The translations under genes and the position numbers were made by a program. Positions 18,473 to 25,989 of a DNA stretch of 64,000 nucleotides are shown piece after piece. The stretch is from positions 41,149-105,148 of the forward strand of contig CAJTEX010000012.1 in the NCBI GenBank assembly GCA_910575615.1, read 5' to 3'. Source of the stretch: Bacteroidales bacterium. GTDB taxonomy: Bacteria > Bacteroidota > Bacteroidia > Bacteroidales > Muribaculaceae. How positions within the stretch are numbered: position 1 is the stretch's first letter; each line of letters starts with the position of its first letter. Under the pieces are notes generated by a model. It did no database searches, was not told the DNA's origin, and saw only the letters and a list, made by a program, of their open reading frames with translations.

Positions 18473-19117
18473 TCATCTGCTGAGGTTCTTTAGGAATTTG
18501 GCCGGACAGCCGGCGTATATAGTATAATCCGGCATGTCCTCAAGCAAGGTGGAGCCTGCGCCAAGTATGCAATGGTTGCCGACATGCTTGACCTTGCCTG
18601 ACACGACCGTGGCCCCCTGGCCTATGTGGGTGTTGTTGCCTATGTCTGAATACGCCCCGATCATGACATTCCCTGATATCAGGCAATTGGCTCCGACCGT
18701 TGCAGAATGGGCGATTACGGAATTTACGGTTATGACCGTGTTGTCGCCGATGCGGGAGTCCCCCTGCACGATTGAGCCCGGCATGATCTGGACGCCGTCG
18801 CCTATCTCGCAGCGTCGTGATATGACACAGGAGGGATGAACCAGCGCTGGAACCGTCCCCCCCTTCTGCACTATCATCGTGTATAGCCGCTCCCTGATTG
18901 CCAGGTCTCCCATGGAGAGGGCGAAGAATTCCCCCTCCAGGGAATCCCGGTCATTAAGGTATTGGAAGCTACCCTTAATCTCGTGTCCGAAATAATACTC
19001 CCCGGTCCTGTCATCATTGTAATGCAGCAGGGACTTTATCGCGAAACCGCAATCCTCAGCCAGGTCCATGACAGTCACGGTGTTGCGTCCTATTCCCAGG
19101 ATGTTCAGACTTTTCAT
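18473..19117 (-). CDS. NeuD/PglD-family sugar O- or N-acyltransferase
   Basis: 214 residues. An N-terminal nucleotide-binding-like half (LNILGIGRNTVTVMDLAED) is followed by a left-handed beta-helix with repeats such as VISRRCEIGDGVQIMPGS and IGNNTHIGQGATVVSG. The VNSVIAHSATVG stretch (about residue 130) holds the expected catalytic histidine. This two-part architecture is that of PglD (N-acetylation of UDP-4-amino sugars) and NeuD (O-acetylation of sialic acid). The nearby DegT aminotransferase gene favours a PglD-like role on an amino sugar, but that is inference. It lies 25 bases after the CapK-like gene. Confidence 0.82.
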   Translation of the reverse strand: MKSLNILGIGRNTVTVMDLAEDCGFAIKSLLHYNDDRTGEYYFGHEIKGSFQYLNDRDSLEGEFFALSMGDLAIRERLYTMIVQKGGTVPALVHPSCVISRRCEIGDGVQIMPGSIVQGDSRIGDNTVITVNSVIAHSATVGANCLISGNVMIGAYSDIGNNTHIGQGATVVSGKVKHVGNHCILGAGSTLLEDMPDYTIYAGCPAKFLKNLSR

Positions 19118-19142
19118 CGCTCTAAAAATGGTTCAGAGTGCC

Positions 19143-20474
19143 TTATTTCTCACAAATCACTGATTTACGTTTCCCGGATTTCAGGACGGGGATTTCCTTG
19201 ACGTACTCAATATCAACCACTGCATCCTCACCGAAATAATTCCTTATTTCTGAGATGACCGCGCTGGAGATTCCGGCATGTGAGGCCTCTTCCGGGATTA
19301 CCCTGACAAGATAGTTCCCCTTTGCCTTCTGCACGAACTGCCATTGCCTTATGCCGTCAATGTTTTTCAGGATTCTCGCCAATGTCATCGGTGAGACCGG
19401 CTCATCCTTAGTGTTATAAACAAGGTCCATTACACGGCCATAAATCCTTGACAGGTAAGGCGTGCCGTCTTTTTTCTTCTGCATGATTCCGCAATTACCG
19501 TTCTCGTAGCGGATCATTGGGAACGCATAATTGTAAAGGTCGGTGATGACCAGCCTGCCCAACTCGCCAGGTTCGGCAGGCTCGTCAGAATCCATTTTCA
19601 GCACCTCAAAATAATACGACGGGGTATTCAGGTGAAAAATGTCTTTCTCTTCCCCTGAGACGGATTGCTGCGCCAGGATTCCGTTTTCCTCGTTGGCATA
19701 TTGTGAGATTATGTCACATCCAAGATATTGCTCCACCAGCGTCCGGGTTTCCTCGTAGAGCGTCTCGGAGCCGGCGATGGCTATTTTCAGGAACGGGAGA
19801 GGAGGCAGATGGTGATCCCTGACATATTTTGCAAAGATGTCAAGGGTGGATGCATACCCACGGATGGCCACACATCTTTCACGGGCCATGGAATCATAAA
19901 GGTCCTGCAACTTCTTTTCCGACAGATCGGCGATGTTCCAGGCAATTATGTTCTCCCGCAACTGCTGGGTCTTCCTCTTGTTCTGGTATTTCGACCAGAT
20001 TCGCAGCTGCATCAGCTTGTCATGGGAGTTGAACCCGACAAGTTTGCCATAAAATTTCAGCTCGGCCACTCTGCGACACCGCTTTCTGGAGTCCATCGGA
20101 ATCGCAAACGGAGTGCCTGTGGAGCCTGAGGTGCGCTGGATGGTGTATGGGGCCTTCTGCCAGGGCAGGACATCCTCGGGGACAAGGTTGAGATTGTGGT
20201 TCTCTGTCAGGAATTTCTTGTTGGCTATCGGGAAATCACCCAGGTTGTCAGGGTCGCAACCCTTGTACAAACCTGAGCTCCGGACGGCATGCGTCAGCAA
20301 TTTTTTCAGGGCCTTTTCCCGGCGGGCCTCACTTTCGGCGAAACTGCCCAGATATGTCTTTCTGATGTCGGCGTACTGTCGGTAGACCCGGCCTCCGTTT
20401 AACAGGTCTTTGAGCCAGTATGACCACCTGAGAAAGCGGGCGTATGTTTCAGCGGCGATGTTGAGCTTTGACAT
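19143..20474 (-). CDS. CapK-like adenylate-forming ligase (phenylacetate-CoA ligase family)
   Basis: About 443 residues from the ATG at 20474 (MSKLNIAAETY), chosen because the longer reading to 20522 overlaps the aminotransferase gene. The segment IQRTSGSTGTPF (about residue 115) is the phosphate-binding loop of this superfamily; SGSETLYEE-like, QYANEENGILA and GELGRLVITDLYN follow in the usual order. Family members activate a carboxylic acid as its adenylate; CapK-type members in polysaccharide loci are thought to help acylate or amidate sugars, but the acid is unknown. Position between DegT and NeuD-like genes suggests a shared role in modifying an amino sugar. Confidence 0.82.
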   Translation of the reverse strand: MSKLNIAAETYARFLRWSYWLKDLLNGGRVYRQYADIRKTYLGSFAESEARREKALKKLLTHAVRSSGLYKGCDPDNLGDFPIANKKFLTENHNLNLVPEDVLPWQKAPYTIQRTSGSTGTPFAIPMDSRKRCRRVAELKFYGKLVGFNSHDKLMQLRIWSKYQNKRKTQQLRENIIAWNIADLSEKKLQDLYDSMARERCVAIRGYASTLDIFAKYVRDHHLPPLPFLKIAIAGSETLYEETRTLVEQYLGCDIISQYANEENGILAQQSVSGEEKDIFHLNTPSYYFEVLKMDSDEPAEPGELGRLVITDLYNYAFPMIRYENGNCGIMQKKKDGTPYLSRIYGRVMDLVYNTKDEPVSPMTLARILKNIDGIRQWQFVQKAKGNYLVRVIPEEASHAGISSAVISEIRNYFGEDAVVDIEYVKEIPVLKSGKRKSVICEK

Positions 20475-20487
20475 CTGTAGGCAGAGG

Positions 20488-21591
20488 CTATTGTTTGACC
20501 TGAGCAATGACACGTTCCACATCCTCTTGTGACAAGGCGTGGTGCATGGGGAGGCATATCACGGTGTCGGCCATTTTGTGGGCCTTGGGCAGGTTCTCCT
20601 TGGCGGCGGATGGGAGGCTGCGGTATGTGGAGAACTCGGAGATGAGGGGATAGAAGTAGCGGCGGCCGAGCACACCGGCGTCCTTCATCCTGAAGTACAG
20701 CTCGTCGCGGGTCATCCCGTACTCCTCGGCGTCGATGAAGAGGGGGAAGTAGGAGTAGTTGTGGCGCACGCCTGGCATGTCGTCGAAGAACCGGACGCCC
20801 GGCACACCGCGCAGTGCCTCGCGGTAGGCCACTGCCACCTCGCGGCGCGCGGCTATCGCGTCGTCGACCTGACGCAGGTTCAGCAGGCCGTAGGCGGCGC
20901 GCATCTCGTCGACCTTGGAGTTGATGCCCGGGGCGACGACCTCGGTCTCCCCGGCGAATCCGAAGTTCTTGAGGTAGTCGATGCGCTGCTTGGTCTTGGC
21001 GTCGTGCATCACAAGCGCGCCCCCCTCGATGGTGTTGTAGACCTTCGTGGCGTGGAACGACAGCGTCGACATGTCGCCGGCCTCGAGGATGCTCCTGCCG
21101 TCGACCTCCACACCGAACGCGTGCGCCGCGTCATAGATGACCTTCAGCCCGTACTTGTCGGCTATCGCCTGTATGGCCTCCGTGTCGCAGGGCTTGCCGT
21201 AGACATGCACCGGCATTATGGCGGTGGTCTTGGGGGTTATGGCCGCCTCGATGCGGGCCGGGTCGAGGTTGCCGGTCGCCGGGTCTATGTCTACGAACAC
21301 GGGCTTTATGCCGTTCCACCACAGTGAGTGGGTGGTGGCCACGAAGCTGTAAGGGGTTGTTATCACCTCGCCGGTGATCCTCAGCGCCTGCAAGGCTGTG
21401 ATCAGGGGCAGTGTGCCGTTTGTGAACAGGCTGACGTACGGCACCTTGAGGTACTCTGCCAGGGCGGCCTCAAGCCTCTTGTGGAATGAGCCGTTGTTGG
21501 TTATCCACTTGCTGTCCCAGATCTCCTTGAGCAGCGCGTGGAACTCCTCCAGGTCGGGGAGCAGCGGGGATGTTACGGTGATGTTCTCCAT
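20488..21591 (-). CDS. DegT/DnrJ/EryC1/StrS-family PLP sugar aminotransferase
   Basis: 367 residues. The PLP-binding lysine is in SFHATKVYNTIEGG (about residue 175), with TNGTLPLITAL near residue 58 and the aspartate pair of VIYDAAHAFG near 150. Family enzymes transfer an amino group from glutamate to a keto-sugar nucleotide, giving a 3- or 4-amino sugar for surface glycans. No dehydratase gene to make the keto sugar is visible here, so that step must be encoded elsewhere. Its DNA is unusually GC-rich: 43 of 60 bases in 20821-20880 are G or C, against 20 of 60 at 23221-23280 in the same operon. Confidence 0.88.
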   Translation of the reverse strand: MENITVTSPLLPDLEEFHALLKEIWDSKWITNNGSFHKRLEAALAEYLKVPYVSLFTNGTLPLITALQALRITGEVITTPYSFVATTHSLWWNGIKPVFVDIDPATGNLDPARIEAAITPKTTAIMPVHVYGKPCDTEAIQAIADKYGLKVIYDAAHAFGVEVDGRSILEAGDMSTLSFHATKVYNTIEGGALVMHDAKTKQRIDYLKNFGFAGETEVVAPGINSKVDEMRAAYGLLNLRQVDDAIAARREVAVAYREALRGVPGVRFFDDMPGVRHNYSYFPLFIDAEEYGMTRDELYFRMKDAGVLGRRYFYPLISEFSTYRSLPSAAKENLPKAHKMADTVICLPMHHALSQEDVERVIAQVKQ

Positions 21592-21628
21592 AATCGAGAA
21601 TGGTGTCCGGGGAAACTGCCCGGTGTGT

Positions 21629-23062
21629 TTATTTCCTGATGTTCCTTATTTCTTCGATTTCCGGGAAGCGGAAGAGCAAGGCTCCCCCGAGATACACGGC
21701 GGCCCCGGCGGCGATGGCGCAGACGAGCGACAGCCAGCCGTTGCCCAAGGCGTTGGCCGTCAGCCGCGCGGCGACGAACATAGCCCCCGACAGCAACAAC
21801 GTCGGAAACAGGTCGCGCAGCTGGGCGATGATTCCCATCCCGAGGAACTTCCCGTTGTAGTGGGTGTTCCACACAAGCGACAGCAATGAACTGCACACGC
21901 TCCCCCAGCACATGGCTTCCAGCCCCATTGGGATGGTGACACACAGGATGGCTACACCCTGTATCTTCTTTATGATCTCAAGCCTGAGGAACAGGTCGCT
22001 GCGCCCCTTTACCATGAGGTAGTTGAGGTTTATGGCGTGGATGGGATACCACATGCTGGAAAAGGCGATGATGGAAAGCAGAGACGCCGCGTATATCCAT
22101 CGGTCTGTGTACAGCACATTTATCAGGGGAAATGCCACACCGCCTAATCCGAGGCAAAGAGGGAATATCACAAATGCCGCCAGGCGCAGAGTCCGGCGAT
22201 AGCCGTTTTTCAACGTCTCGTCATTGTCCTGTAGCTTGCATAAGGTCGGGTACGTCACCGACTGTAATATGCTTGTCGGAACGGATGACGCGAGCTGGGT
22301 CAGGCTTGACGCCCGGTTGTAGAATGCGAGGTCGGCTGATTTGTAGACCTTTCCGATGGTGATGGCGTATATGTTGCTGTAAAGGGTGTCAAGCAGCCTC
22401 GACCCAAGCATCTTGGAACCGAAGCCGAAAAACTCCTTGAAGCTTTTCTTCGAGAACACGAAAGATGGGCGCCATTTCACCTTACACCATACGAAAACGG
22501 ATGTGATTATGGTTGATGCAAGGCTCTGGAACACCAGTGCCCAGACTTTGAAATCAAGATATGCGAACACAATACCTACGCACCCTGATATAATCGCTCC
22601 ACAGAGATTGAATTTGGTCAATGCCTTGAAATTCATTTCCGCGTTAAGCAGTGTGCGGTGTACACCCACCAGCGAGCCGATTACAAGCCTGATTGATGTA
22701 ACTCTCAGAATTGGTGATAATTCAGTCATTCCATAGAAGTCAGCCACCAATGGCGCGCATAAAAATAGAATGCTGTAACAGATAATGGCGATTATAATAT
22801 TGAACCAATATACAGTGCTGCAGTCCTCTTGTGTACGGTGATTTTTTCGAATCAGGGCAGTCGAGAATCCTGAATCTATAAATGCTTCGGCAATGGCAGT
22901 GAACACGACCAGCATCGCCACCATACCGAACTGGTCAGGCATAATGAGGCGTGCAAGAATTATGGAAATGACAAGTGCTATGACCTGGTTGGCTCCTTGT
23001 TCGGCTATGCGCCAAAGCACCCCATTTACCGCTTTGTGTTTCAGTGAGTTCTCAACCGACAT
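21629..23062 (-). CDS. oligosaccharide flippase, second copy (MOP superfamily)
   Basis: 477 residues with about 12-14 membrane segments. The N-terminus (VNGVLWRIAEQGANQVIAL, then LARLIMPDQFGMVAML) and the mid-protein FGFGSKMLGSRLLDTLYSN match WzxC-type flippases and parallel the flippase at 7672-9138. It should export a lipid-linked repeat unit to the periplasmic face. The 3' third of the gene, from about 21,950 leftward, is much richer in G and C than its 5' part. Together with the DegT gene this hints at a recombination joint inside the coding region. It starts 10 bases after the acyltransferase gene. Confidence 0.87.
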   Translation of the reverse strand: MSVENSLKHKAVNGVLWRIAEQGANQVIALVISIILARLIMPDQFGMVAMLVVFTAIAEAFIDSGFSTALIRKNHRTQEDCSTVYWFNIIIAIICYSILFLCAPLVADFYGMTELSPILRVTSIRLVIGSLVGVHRTLLNAEMNFKALTKFNLCGAIISGCVGIVFAYLDFKVWALVFQSLASTIITSVFVWCKVKWRPSFVFSKKSFKEFFGFGSKMLGSRLLDTLYSNIYAITIGKVYKSADLAFYNRASSLTQLASSVPTSILQSVTYPTLCKLQDNDETLKNGYRRTLRLAAFVIFPLCLGLGGVAFPLINVLYTDRWIYAASLLSIIAFSSMWYPIHAINLNYLMVKGRSDLFLRLEIIKKIQGVAILCVTIPMGLEAMCWGSVCSSLLSLVWNTHYNGKFLGMGIIAQLRDLFPTLLLSGAMFVAARLTANALGNGWLSLVCAIAAGAAVYLGGALLFRFPEIEEIRNIRK

Positions 23063-23072
23063 ATCTTAGTTA

Positions 23073-23981
23073 CTATTTACGGTTTAGAAATATTCCGAAA
23101 ATCGTGGTACGGGATATGATTTTTGATACCAGGATGCAAAATCCAGAGATGATTAATGCCAAACAGATGACTGCGATAAACGTCAGAAGAGGGTTGTCAG
23201 ATATATGGGTATAATATTTGACAATGAAAAAGTGAATAACATATATGTCGAGGGAGTATTGTCCTATTTTGATTAGTGGGACTGAAATGTATTTTGGAAG
23301 ACCAGCGTGCATTTTCTTTATAAGGAAGTAAATATAAATAGCGCCCAGTAGATAACCAAATACGTTTAATAAGAAATTAATGTTGCCAGATGATGGTATA
23401 AGAAAGGCCGTTAGGGCGACAATTAATAGAATGGATGAAAGTAATTTGCTGGTTGTGTCTATGTGATTACGTGTTATTACGCAGCCTGCGATAAAACAGG
23501 GATAATACCTTGCGATATATGAGAAACCGGCAATATTATCAATGAATTCTGGACCATATTTGCTTAATAACAAAAAGCAAACCTCAGTGCCGATAGAGCT
23601 GCATATTAATAATGGATATGAATGTCTGAATAACTTGTGTTGACAGTAAAATACAATTAAAATCAGATACAACGCTTCTAAAAACCAATACCCATGCTTC
23701 CCTATGGATGTGAAAATATGTAATGGGTTCTCATTATAAAATAATGAAGCAAACAGGCACGCGGCAAAAAACGGAACTAATATGCGAAGTGTGATTTTCC
23801 GTAACTGTGTGCCATAAATGATTTCCGGCTTATATGCAAGAAGCCCGCTGCATAGGAAGAATAATGGCACATCCACTTTGCAGAGGGTTGCAATTGCTGA
23901 AACCCCTCCTCCTGTGTGCTGCATAATCACCAGCAGCATTGCAATACCTTTTGCTATGTCAATGTAGCTTTTTCGAGGCAT
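23073..23981 (-). CDS. acyltransferase 3 family membrane protein (OafA-like)
   Basis: 302 residues with about ten membrane segments. The N-terminal YIDIAKGIAMLLVIMQH (about residues 6-22) carries the conserved histidine of acyltransferase-3 proteins, and PLFFLCSGLL follows in the expected place. These enzymes move an acyl group, commonly acetyl, onto sugars at the membrane. The acceptor is presumably the locus glycan. The DNA is AT-rich relative to the flanking core genes, which fits acquisition with the locus. It overlaps the preceding glycosyltransferase by 23 bases. Confidence 0.83.
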   Translation of the reverse strand: MPRKSYIDIAKGIAMLLVIMQHTGGGVSAIATLCKVDVPLFFLCSGLLAYKPEIIYGTQLRKITLRILVPFFAACLFASLFYNENPLHIFTSIGKHGYWFLEALYLILIVFYCQHKLFRHSYPLLICSSIGTEVCFLLLSKYGPEFIDNIAGFSYIARYYPCFIAGCVITRNHIDTTSKLLSSILLIVALTAFLIPSSGNINFLLNVFGYLLGAIYIYFLIKKMHAGLPKYISVPLIKIGQYSLDIYVIHFFIVKYYTHISDNPLLTFIAVICLALIISGFCILVSKIISRTTIFGIFLNRK

Positions 23982-24957
23982 ATGAGACGTAAATCTTTAT
24001 AAAGCGATCAAGATGAAACATAAACATAAGTGGTAATAATCTTGCAATAAAATGATTTGGAGAGTAAAGAGAGAGGAATTGCCATCGGTGCTGCCTTACG
24101 GCATGCCCGATGGCGGAGATTTCGTGCGCGTTTTTGTTTTTTATTGCCAGTAAGATTTGATTAAGACCTAATATGGTGAATAGCTTCCGCTTATATTTGC
24201 TATTGGTTATGTAGTATTCGCTGATGATTTCCGCCACCATAGGCAGAAGAATCTCTGCGGCTCGAATCAGCTGTTTCGCCGGATGGTTACGTTTGCTCAG
24301 GGAGCTGGCTGTCGAAAAATGGAGGTAATGATATGACGCATCAGATGTCAATGCTATTGATTTGCACTTAGACAGGTAGTCAAGTACAAAAATATGATCC
24401 TCGTGATATGATAATTCCTGAGAGAATCTCAAATGGTGAGACTCTATTATGTCTAGTCGAAACAACTTTGCAAAAGGAAAGCCGTTTTCGATGATGGCGT
24501 ATTTGACAATCTTGTCAGATTCGGCAGGTTGAAGACTGATGGATTCTCCATCAGTATATGCAAACGCTATCGCGGTGCGATTCTCTTCAGGGTAACAATG
24601 TGTGACGTTGGCATATGCTGCATCATGAGAGCCTAATGCCTCGCGCATAGATGACAGATAGGTTTGATCCACATAATCGTCTCCGTCTATGAAGCATATG
24701 TATTTACCTATGGCTTTATCGATGCCATTGTTTCTGGCCGCGCTTACCCCCTGGTTTAATTGATGAATGACTGTGATTCGGTCATATTTCGATGCGTATT
24801 CGTCGCAAATTTTCCCGGATGAGTCTGGACTGCCGTCATCTACAAGTATCAGTTCCCATGATGTGAAGCTTTGGGCAATAACAGACTCGATTGTCTTTCT
24901 GATGAAAGCCTCGACATTATAGACTGGAATTATGATGGATATTTCAGGCCTGCCCAT
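23959..24957 (-). CDS. glycosyltransferase family 2
   Basis: 332 residues; the first sugar-transfer gene after the upxY-like regulator. It begins ISIIIPVYNVEAFI, with LVDDGSPDSSG (about residue 38) and FIDGDDYVD (about residue 90). The C-terminal region is rich in aromatic and basic residues (LFTILGLNQILLAIKN) and may bind the membrane. Substrates are unknown; it is not a phosphoglycosyl transferase, so it is not the enzyme that starts the lipid-linked chain. Its start codon overlaps the regulator's stop (TAATG), which couples their translation. Confidence 0.86.
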   Translation of the reverse strand: MGRPEISIIIPVYNVEAFIRKTIESVIAQSFTSWELILVDDGSPDSSGKICDEYASKYDRITVIHQLNQGVSAARNNGIDKAIGKYICFIDGDDYVDQTYLSSMREALGSHDAAYANVTHCYPEENRTAIAFAYTDGESISLQPAESDKIVKYAIIENGFPFAKLFRLDIIESHHLRFSQELSYHEDHIFVLDYLSKCKSIALTSDASYHYLHFSTASSLSKRNHPAKQLIRAAEILLPMVAEIISEYYITNSKYKRKLFTILGLNQILLAIKNKNAHEISAIGHAVRQHRWQFLSLYSPNHFIARLLPLMFMFHLDRFIKIYVSYASKKLH

Positions 24958-25682
24958 TACTCGATCGCAGAGATTGCAGTTTTGGTCGTATCTATGGGTG
25001 AGAGGGAGGAGGTGGGGAGGGAGATGGTGATGGTGAGGAGGGAGGCCAGGGGGAGGGAGAGGCGGGTGGTGCGGGAGCGGGAGGTGATGGGGGTGAGGGT
25101 GGTGGCGCGGAGGCCGGAGAGAGGGCCGTCGGTGATTTCAACTGTGGTGCCGATGGGGAGAGTGTTATTCTTATGAGTGTTGTCCTTCTGGGAGGATTGT
25201 GATGTTGCAGGAACGGAAAGGGAGGTGACGGGAAAGGTGGTGGGAGAGGCGGAGGTGGTTGGTGAAGATGTGGAGGAGATGAGCGGAGTGAGTGATGCCT
25301 GGAGGGTGTCGCGGGTGGCCCAGATGGATATGAAGGCGGCCATTTGGGGTTCGGGTACCGTCAGGTAGGTTTTGTCGGAGGAGAGGGGCGGGCGCGTCGT
25401 GTCGGCGGCTATTGGTGTCATCTTGAATTTGAGACGGTCGTCTATGCGCCGTTTGTAGTCGATGATGCGGCTCCAGCTGGCGTGGACGAATATCAGGGTG
25501 GAGATGGCGGGGCGCTCGACGGCGACAGGTCGCCTGCGTGGTTTTTTCACATAGATGGTCTCTTTGGGTAGATACACCTCAATGCCTGCCTCGCGGAGTG
25601 ATGCCTCGGCTTTAAGCTCGAATTTGTAGGCGGCCATGACATACCATTTCTCTATGTTGGCGTCAAGGGGTGAGACCGTCAT
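24957..25682 (-). CDS. UpxY-type transcription antiterminator (NusG paralog)
   Basis: About 241 residues. The N-terminal part, KWYVMAAYKFELKAEASLREAGIEVYLP (split here: residues about 12-39), is the NusG N-terminal fold that contacts RNA polymerase. A C-terminal KOW-like stretch, IGTTVEITDGPLSGL, lies near residue 175. Between them is an unusually Ser/Thr/Pro-rich linker. In Bacteroides, UpxY proteins are encoded first in capsule operons and prevent early termination of their own long transcript; that role is inferred here from family and position. No UpxZ partner follows. The ATG at 25682 is preferred over a TTG at 25778. Confidence 0.75.
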   Translation of the reverse strand: MTVSPLDANIEKWYVMAAYKFELKAEASLREAGIEVYLPKETIYVKKPRRRPVAVERPAISTLIFVHASWSRIIDYKRRIDDRLKFKMTPIAADTTRPPLSSDKTYLTVPEPQMAAFISIWATRDTLQASLTPLISSTSSPTTSASPTTFPVTSLSVPATSQSSQKDNTHKNNTLPIGTTVEITDGPLSGLRATTLTPITSRSRTTRLSLPLASLLTITISLPTSSLSPIDTTKTAISAIE

Positions 25683-25832
25683 TTTCTCTACGTGTTGTGA
25701 GAGGGGTTGTGGTGTGTCGAATTGCTGGTATGATATAATCTTAGTTCCAGAAGATGTTTGTAAGCTTCTGTGAATCAATTAAGTAAGAAGTATTCGCAAT
25801 TCTTTGACACCGTAAGGGAGGGTATAAAAGTA

Positions 25833-25881
25833 TTTTGCAGTGATTTTTGGCTGACCATATCGGCCAAAAATCACTGCAAAA
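25833..25881 (-). terminator. 19-bp perfect hairpin: nhaA terminator or leader attenuator
   Basis: Arms 25833-25851 and 25863-25881 are perfectly complementary with an 11-base loop. On the minus strand it is followed by TACTTTTATA, which is T-rich but not a clean T-run. It could end nhaA or act as a termination point in the operon leader. The arms are too close to flank an invertible promoter. Confidence 0.6.
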
Positions 25882-25884
25882 TTA
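25877..25884 (-). promoter_or_regulatory. candidate -7 element for the polysaccharide operon
   Basis: Reads TAATTTTG on the minus strand, matching TAnnTTTG. A TTTG lies only about 12 bases upstream, shorter than the usual 19-21. It overlaps the first arm of the hairpin, so the transcript would start within the hairpin. Tentative. Confidence 0.3.
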
Positions 25885-25918
25885 CATAAAACTTAACAAA
25901 TTACCCCCCCCATTTGTG

Positions 25919-25938
25919 AAAGTTTGTTAACAAACTTT
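25919..25938. repeat. perfect 20-base palindrome
   Basis: Two 10-base halves, AAAGTTTGTT and its complement, with no spacer. It could be an operator for a dimeric protein or a short hairpin at the end of nhaA. Confidence 0.6.
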
Positions 25939-25989
25939 TTAAAGTGTTGATTTGTGAGGGGTTTTATATCTTTTTAGCTTTTTGAGGAG

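Larger units (their letters stand above)
25683..25989 (-). other. leader and promoter region of the polysaccharide operon
   Basis: A 307-base non-coding stretch between the end of nhaA and the upxY-like start, both on the minus strand. It holds a 20-base palindrome (25919-25938), a long hairpin (25833-25881), a candidate -7 element (25877-25884) and, just before the start codon, a C-rich, G-poor leader. No small gene was found in it. Confidence 0.6.

Noticed and set aside
20539..21327. Open frame of 262 codons on the plus strand
   Set aside because: Antisense of the GC-rich DegT gene; high GC removes stop codons. The translation is Val/Gly/His-rich without a recognisable domain.
25833..25881. 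Invertible capsule promoter flanked by inverted repeats
   Set aside because: The 19-bp arms are only 11 bases apart, too close to hold a promoter, so they form a hairpin instead.
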